DNA from: Symbiodinium natans
Taxonomy: Eukaryota > Sar > Dinophyceae > Suessiales > Symbiodiniaceae
DNA length: 22,367 nt
Assembly (NCBI GenBank): GCA_905221605.1
Contig: CAJNDS010001342.1
Coordinates: forward strand, 1-22,367
Direction of reading: 5' to 3'
The notes under the pieces: generated by a model
Databases searched by the model: none
What the model was told of the DNA's origin: nothing
What the model saw: the letters and a program-made list of their open reading frames with translations, nothing else
Position numbers and translations under genes: made by a program
In this document: positions 19,218-22,367 of the stretch, piece by piece
Layout of the letters: each line of letters opens with the position of its first letter
How positions within the stretch are numbered: position 1 is the stretch's first letter

Positions 19218-19662
19218 CTCAACTGATGCGAGTTGCAATGGCCAACCGCTGCGGCTGTTGGGGGGCCTGAACTGCGAGCTGAAGTGGGACGGTGGCCCGA
19301 TCGCAAATTTGCGGACCATGGCCGGCCACGTCGCAGGCTCTGTGCGCTGGACAGCTGCTGGGCTGAATGAACCGGAAGCCCACAAATACCGTATTGCCAT
19401 GCTGTTTCGACCTGTGAGCTTCTAGGCCCTTCAGAACGTCACGGTCGGCGACGTCATCTCAGCCATGGGATCTGAAGCCCATAGTCACGAAGCACTGTCG
19501 CGGCAGACGCATCTGGCAATCCTGATCAACGGACGATGGCAGCCAGAAGAGCAGCCAGTGGCCGGACCGTTTCTTCTCTTAGAAAAGCTGCCGCGATGCA
19601 GGCTACGGCACAAGCAGTCGCTGGCAGAACATCTGTTTCACGCCAATCTTCATTCGCTCTGA
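19218..19662 (+). pseudogene. Unrecognised reading frame broken by one TAG
   Basis: Downstream of the acceptor-like CTTGTTTCTCAG, one frame runs from 19218 to TGA at 19660-19662 with a single internal TAG at 19423-19425. About 69 codons precede the TAG and 78 follow in the same frame (ALQNVTVGDVISAMGSEAH and onward). Composition is coding-like and GC-rich, but I recognise no domain. The single in-frame stop suggests a recently decayed gene, a recoded stop or a sequencing error. It could also be two unrelated chance frames. Confidence 0.35.
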
Positions 19663-19797
19663 CTCTCAAAATTCCACAGAAACGGCCGGTCATGGGCTAC
19701 TCGCTTCTTCTGTGCATTGTTGAGCCATGTTGCACCTCTTTCTTGAGCTTGTGAGAAGGTAGGGACGGCCGAGCCTTCCCGTGCTTTTTGTTGCTTG

Positions 19798-19940
19798 TGC
19801 AGCGCGCTTGGGCTCAATTCGAATCGTTTTAAAGTCTTCATCCGTGTCCCGCTGCGGCCAGGCAACCATTGGGGTACAAATCTCAATCGTCGCAGCTGTT
19901 CGTTTCGTTTTTGGAACATGGCCGCTGTCTTGTTTCTCAG
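19798..19940 (+). repeat. Upstream segment, second copy, ending in an acceptor-like AG
   Basis: The left end GGGCTCAATTCGAATCG with AAAGTCTTCATCC parallels 19111-19150. The right end GTCTTGTTTCTCAG (19927-19940) parallels 19204-19217. The pyrimidine-rich run plus AG, 18 nt before the ATG at 19959, fits a cis- or trans-splice acceptor for the 205-codon ORF. That function is inferred from position and motif only. Confidence 0.45.
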
Positions 19941-19958
19941 GTCGACTGGTGCGACAGC

Positions 19959-20576
19959 ATGCTCGAAGACACGTGCGAGGACTTGGAGAGCAGAGACCAC
20001 TCGATTCGCGACTCCGAACAGGCGGACTTCGAGGACGGGTTCGACGACTGGGACTGGGTCGACAGTGAGATGCAGCGCGAAGCCGAGGAAGATGCGCGTG
20101 AGAGAGTACAGTGGAGCAAAGAAATGGAAATCCAGAATGAATACCGCCAGCGTCTCGCCAACATGACTGTGAAGTACCTGAACATGCAAGGTAGCGAAAT
20201 CCACACCTCGAAGCCTTATCCACTCTGCCATGTCGAACCGTGCGAGTCTTTCCGGGAAGCCTGGCTGCACACTTTGCACGAAGGAAACAGCCCAGATCGC
20301 CGTCTCTCCCTGCGCCAACTACGTCTCAGACGACAAGAAATTAAGAAGCCTATCCCGGCGGAAACGCTGCAATATCGCAGCGCCAGGGAAGTCTTGCTTC
20401 ACGATTTGGACAGCGGTCCTGCAGGACCCATCCCCCTCGACACCACGAAGCTGGTCTTGGGCGGGGGCGTGATCACAGACACCTGGAGCTGGCGTGAACT
20501 GTTGGGTCACAGCTTGAGCAACGACGTCGTGCACGTGCAAGTTGTCTACATCTCAGAGAAAGCCACAGGCCCGTAG
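19959..20576 (+). CDS. Unrecognised 205-aa protein, acidic N-terminus, possible ubiquitin-like C-terminus
   Basis: The first ATG in an open frame lies at 19959; the frame continues upstream to at least 19869 without an ATG, and the stop is TAG at 20574-20576. I chose 19959 because it is the first ATG and follows an acceptor-like AG at 19940. Residues 3-45 are strongly acidic (EDLESRD, DFEDGFDDWDWVD). Residues about 38-65 are charged and probably helical. The C-terminus (164-198), TKLVLGGGVI through VVHVQVVYI, follows the second half of a ubiquitin fold: a strand, a GG turn, a short helix with a leucine pair, and a final beta strand. I see no terminal di-glycine for conjugation. It stands 207 bp before the second transposase in the same orientation. 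Whether it belongs to that element cannot be told, because the matching region of copy 1 lies outside the window. Confidence 0.5.
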   Translation: MLEDTCEDLESRDHSIRDSEQADFEDGFDDWDWVDSEMQREAEEDARERVQWSKEMEIQNEYRQRLANMTVKYLNMQGSEIHTSKPYPLCHVEPCESFREAWLHTLHEGNSPDRRLSLRQLRLRRQEIKKPIPAETLQYRSAREVLLHDLDSGPAGPIPLDTTKLVLGGGVITDTWSWRELLGHSLSNDVVHVQVVYISEKATGP

Positions 20577-20783
20577 AGCTGCCCATGTGAGTACGTTATG
20601 TCTCAGCAAGACAAGCCTGCAGAGCTCCAGTGTGTGCCACGAGAAAGAAACTGAGCAGCGAGCAAAGGCAGGACAGCTTTGTAAGTGCTCGAGCATGGCT
20701 TCTCAAGTTGCTTCACTGAGCCTGCTGCAGTGTTTCGGATACAGCCCCTAGGTGCAAAATCTGAGGATTCAGGATTCGTTGCC
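20577..20783 (+). other. Leader of the second transposase copy, possible mini-intron
   Basis: The reading frame of the transposase is closed upstream by TAA at 20682-20684, so translation cannot begin earlier in this frame without splicing. TTTGTAAGTG (donor-like at 20681) and CCTGCTGCAG (acceptor-like, ending at 20730) would bound a 50-nt intron that removes that stop. GCCATGG at 20781-20787 is the start context. No promoter motif is recognisable. Confidence 0.35.
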
Positions 20784-22367
20784 ATGGCCCCTTGTCATCG
20801 GTGCGGCTTCGGGACAAGGAGCGGCAGAGGACAGGGATGGTGCAGCAATCCGCAGTGCCGCCAAGCCGAAAAAGAGGAGTGCCTGGCCCAGAAGAGCGCA
20901 GAGAAAATTGTTTGGCAGCAACAACGGGCAGCGCAGGGAGCGGGCAGTCGTGGACCCTTGCGCGAAGAGAACAGCAGAAAGGCAGAGCGCCGACAGCTGC
21001 ATGAGGAAAGGGCGCGGGCAAAGGCAGAGGAGGAAGCAGGCGGCCGTGGACCTTTGCGTGAAGAAGACAGCAAAGAAGCAGAGCGCCGACAGCTGCGTGA
21101 GGCAAGGGCGCGGGCAAAGGCAGAGGAGGAAGCGGGCGGCCGTGGACCTTTGCGGGAAGAAGACAGCAAAGAAGCAGAGCGCCGACAGCTGCCTGAGGCA
21201 AGGGCGCGGGCAAAGGCAGAGGAGGAAGCGGGCGGCCGTGGACCTTTGCGGGAAGAAGACGGCAAAAGGGAAGAGCGCCGACAGCTGCGTGAGGCAAGGG
21301 CACGGGCAAAGGCAGAGGAGGAAGCGGGCGGCCGTGGACCTTTGCGGGAAGAAGACAGCAAAGAAGCAGAGCGCCGACAGCTGCGTGAGGCAAGGGAGCG
21401 GGCAAAGGCAGAGGAGGAAGCGGGCGGCCGTGGACCTTTGCGGGAAGAAGACGGCAAAAGGGAAGAGCGCCGACAGCTGCGTGAGGCAAGGGCGCGGGCA
21501 AAGTCAGAGGAGGAAGCGGGCGGCCGTGGACCTTTGCGGGAAGAAGACAGCAAAGAAGCAGAGCGCCGACAGCTGCGTGAGGCAAGGGAGCGGGCAAAGG
21601 CAGAGGAGGGAGTGGGCGGCCGAGGGCCCAGGCCCATCGCCTCGGAGATTCAGCAGCAGGGCTACCCTTTTCCAGACGAGGACACCTTGACCCAGGAGCA
21701 GGCACAAACCCATTACTTGGCTTTTGCGCGGAGCTGGAGTAGATTTGGCCTTTCTCGCGTGTGCCAGAAGTGCCAGACTCTAACACCAGGGAGGCACTGC
21801 AGAACAGCCAAAGGAAGTGGCCAGCTGCTCTGCAGGAATTGCCGCGAGAATCGCACCAAGGTGGTTTTGCCAATCCCGGCCCCCATCCCAGAAGCACTGC
21901 AAAGTCTGCAACCCATCGAGCAGCATCTCCTCGCCATGGCACGCATCTCGCAGGTCTTGTTGGACAAGCTGCCATCAGGCGGCCCGAGCGCGCAGTGGGG
22001 TCGCATGTACGCAGTGCTCATGCAGGATCCTTTCATCTGCGACGTCCTCGAAGGCGCCACTTTGGAAGAAGACGGTACAGTGCTGGTCGAGGGCGTGGAC
22101 GGCATGACCGCATCACCAGCGCGTTTGGAGCACCTACACGCGGCCTTGCAGGCCTTGAAGGAACTGCACTGCCTCTATCAACGGAGCCCGGCAGTGGACA
22201 GAGCTCTGGCGAGAATGGCTGCCATCCTCGCCAACAAGACATCCGCTGCGGCTGCGGTGCCAACAGACCCACTTGCGGGAACAGAAGCAAACCAAGAGAT
22301 CGAGATGACATACCTGGTGCCGAAGCAATTCCAGGCCCCAAAAGCCGACGTACAAGATTTGCGAAAA
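20784..22367 (+). CDS. Second Helitron Rep/helicase transposase copy (3' partial, true N-terminus)
   Basis: ATG at 20784 lies in the strong Kozak context GCCATGG, 99 nt after an in-frame TAA, and opens 528 codons to the window edge. The N-terminus has a four-cysteine motif, C4-x2-C7-x12-C20-x4-C25, that could bind zinc. Seven 32-residue repeats follow (60-283), then the cysteine cluster (327-353) and the start of the Rep region (MTYLVPKQF). From 20937 it matches the copy at base 1. Outside the repeats I count five substitutions in about 735 bases: A to T, V to I, R to K, I to F and one silent change. It is intact as far as visible; if copy 1 begins the same way, the full protein there is about 2009 residues. 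Rep catalytic residues, helicase and Josephin domain are beyond the edge. Confidence 0.9.
   Translation, partial: MAPCHRCGFGTRSGRGQGWCSNPQCRQAEKEECLAQKSAEKIVWQQQRAAQGAGSRGPLREENSRKAERRQLHEERARAKAEEEAGGRGPLREEDSKEAERRQLREARARAKAEEEAGGRGPLREEDSKEAERRQLPEARARAKAEEEAGGRGPLREEDGKREERRQLREARARAKAEEEAGGRGPLREEDSKEAERRQLREARERAKAEEEAGGRGPLREEDGKREERRQLREARARAKSEEEAGGRGPLREEDSKEAERRQLREARERAKAEEGVGGRGPRPIASEIQQQGYPFPDEDTLTQEQAQTHYLAFARSWSRFGLSRVCQKCQTLTPGRHCRTAKGSGQLLCRNCRENRTKVVLPIPAPIPEALQSLQPIEQHLLAMARISQVLLDKLPSGGPSAQWGRMYAVLMQDPFICDVLEGATLEEDGTVLVEGVDGMTASPARLEHLHAALQALKELHCLYQRSPAVDRALARMAAILANKTSAAAAVPTDPLAGTEANQEIEMTYLVPKQFQAPKADVQDLRK
20961..21632 (+). repeat. Seven tandem 96-bp units encoding 32-residue repeats
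   Basis: Same repeat as 25-504, with two more units. Units 4 and 6 share the rare variant EDGKREERRQL, and units 5 and 7 share REARERAKAEE. The extra 192 bp is therefore best explained by duplication of the unit 4-5 pair into 6-7. The array lacks stops in other frames and on the minus strand, giving long spurious ORFs. Confidence 0.95.

Noticed and set aside
20713-21975. Minus-strand ORF of 420 codons and another of 280 codons across the repeat
   Set aside because: Long only because of the stop-free 96-bp unit; proline/leucine or serine/arginine-rich translation with no domain.

Overview
The window looks like eukaryotic accessory DNA, most likely from a dinoflagellate. Three observations point there. 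The telomere-type repeat is CCCTAAA/TTTAGGG, the repeat reported for dinoflagellates but also for plants and many algae. Several motifs at 18943-19826 end in (T)GGCTCAA and resemble worn copies of the dinoflagellate spliced leader. A GC-rich selfish-element gene sits among long satellites. The taxon is inference. I see no bacterial operon structure, tRNA, rRNA or CRISPR array.

Layout. 1-5877 is a long open frame, cut only by the left window edge. It encodes a Helitron-type rolling-circle transposase: 32-residue N-terminal repeats, a cysteine cluster, a Helitron-like Rep domain with an HUH motif and paired tyrosines, and a PIF1-like helicase. Its C-terminus adds a C2HC finger and a domain I read as a Josephin (ataxin-3-type) deubiquitinase. 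5878-6765 is non-coding and turns AT-rich near 6090; it holds a possible Helitron 3' terminus at 6005-6068. 6766-7129 is an AT-rich degenerate repeat, 7136-7305 a C/A-rich block, and 7315-7781 an interstitial telomeric tract. From about 7860 to 18942 there are four interleaved satellite families: A (about 65 bp), B (62 bp), C (56/61 bp) and D (about 117 bp). A broken, diverged second Rep gene fragment lies inside them at 12447-13161.

18943-20783 is lower-copy DNA with the spliced-leader-like motifs, a reading frame broken by one TAG (19218-19662), and an unrecognised 205-codon ORF (19959-20576) whose C-terminus has a ubiquitin-like pattern. 20784 to the end is the 5' part of a second, nearly identical transposase gene. 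Unlike the first copy it shows the true start: an ATG in strong Kozak context followed by a four-cysteine motif.

How it fits together. Position 1 corresponds to 20937, so the window spans from one element copy to the next in direct orientation, about 20.9 kb apart. The copies differ by five substitutions outside the repeat and by exactly two 96-bp repeat units. They are therefore separate copies or alleles, not one stretch read twice. The Rep and helicase domains would mobilise the element. The Josephin domain could remove ubiquitin from the transposase or from host factors; that role is inference.
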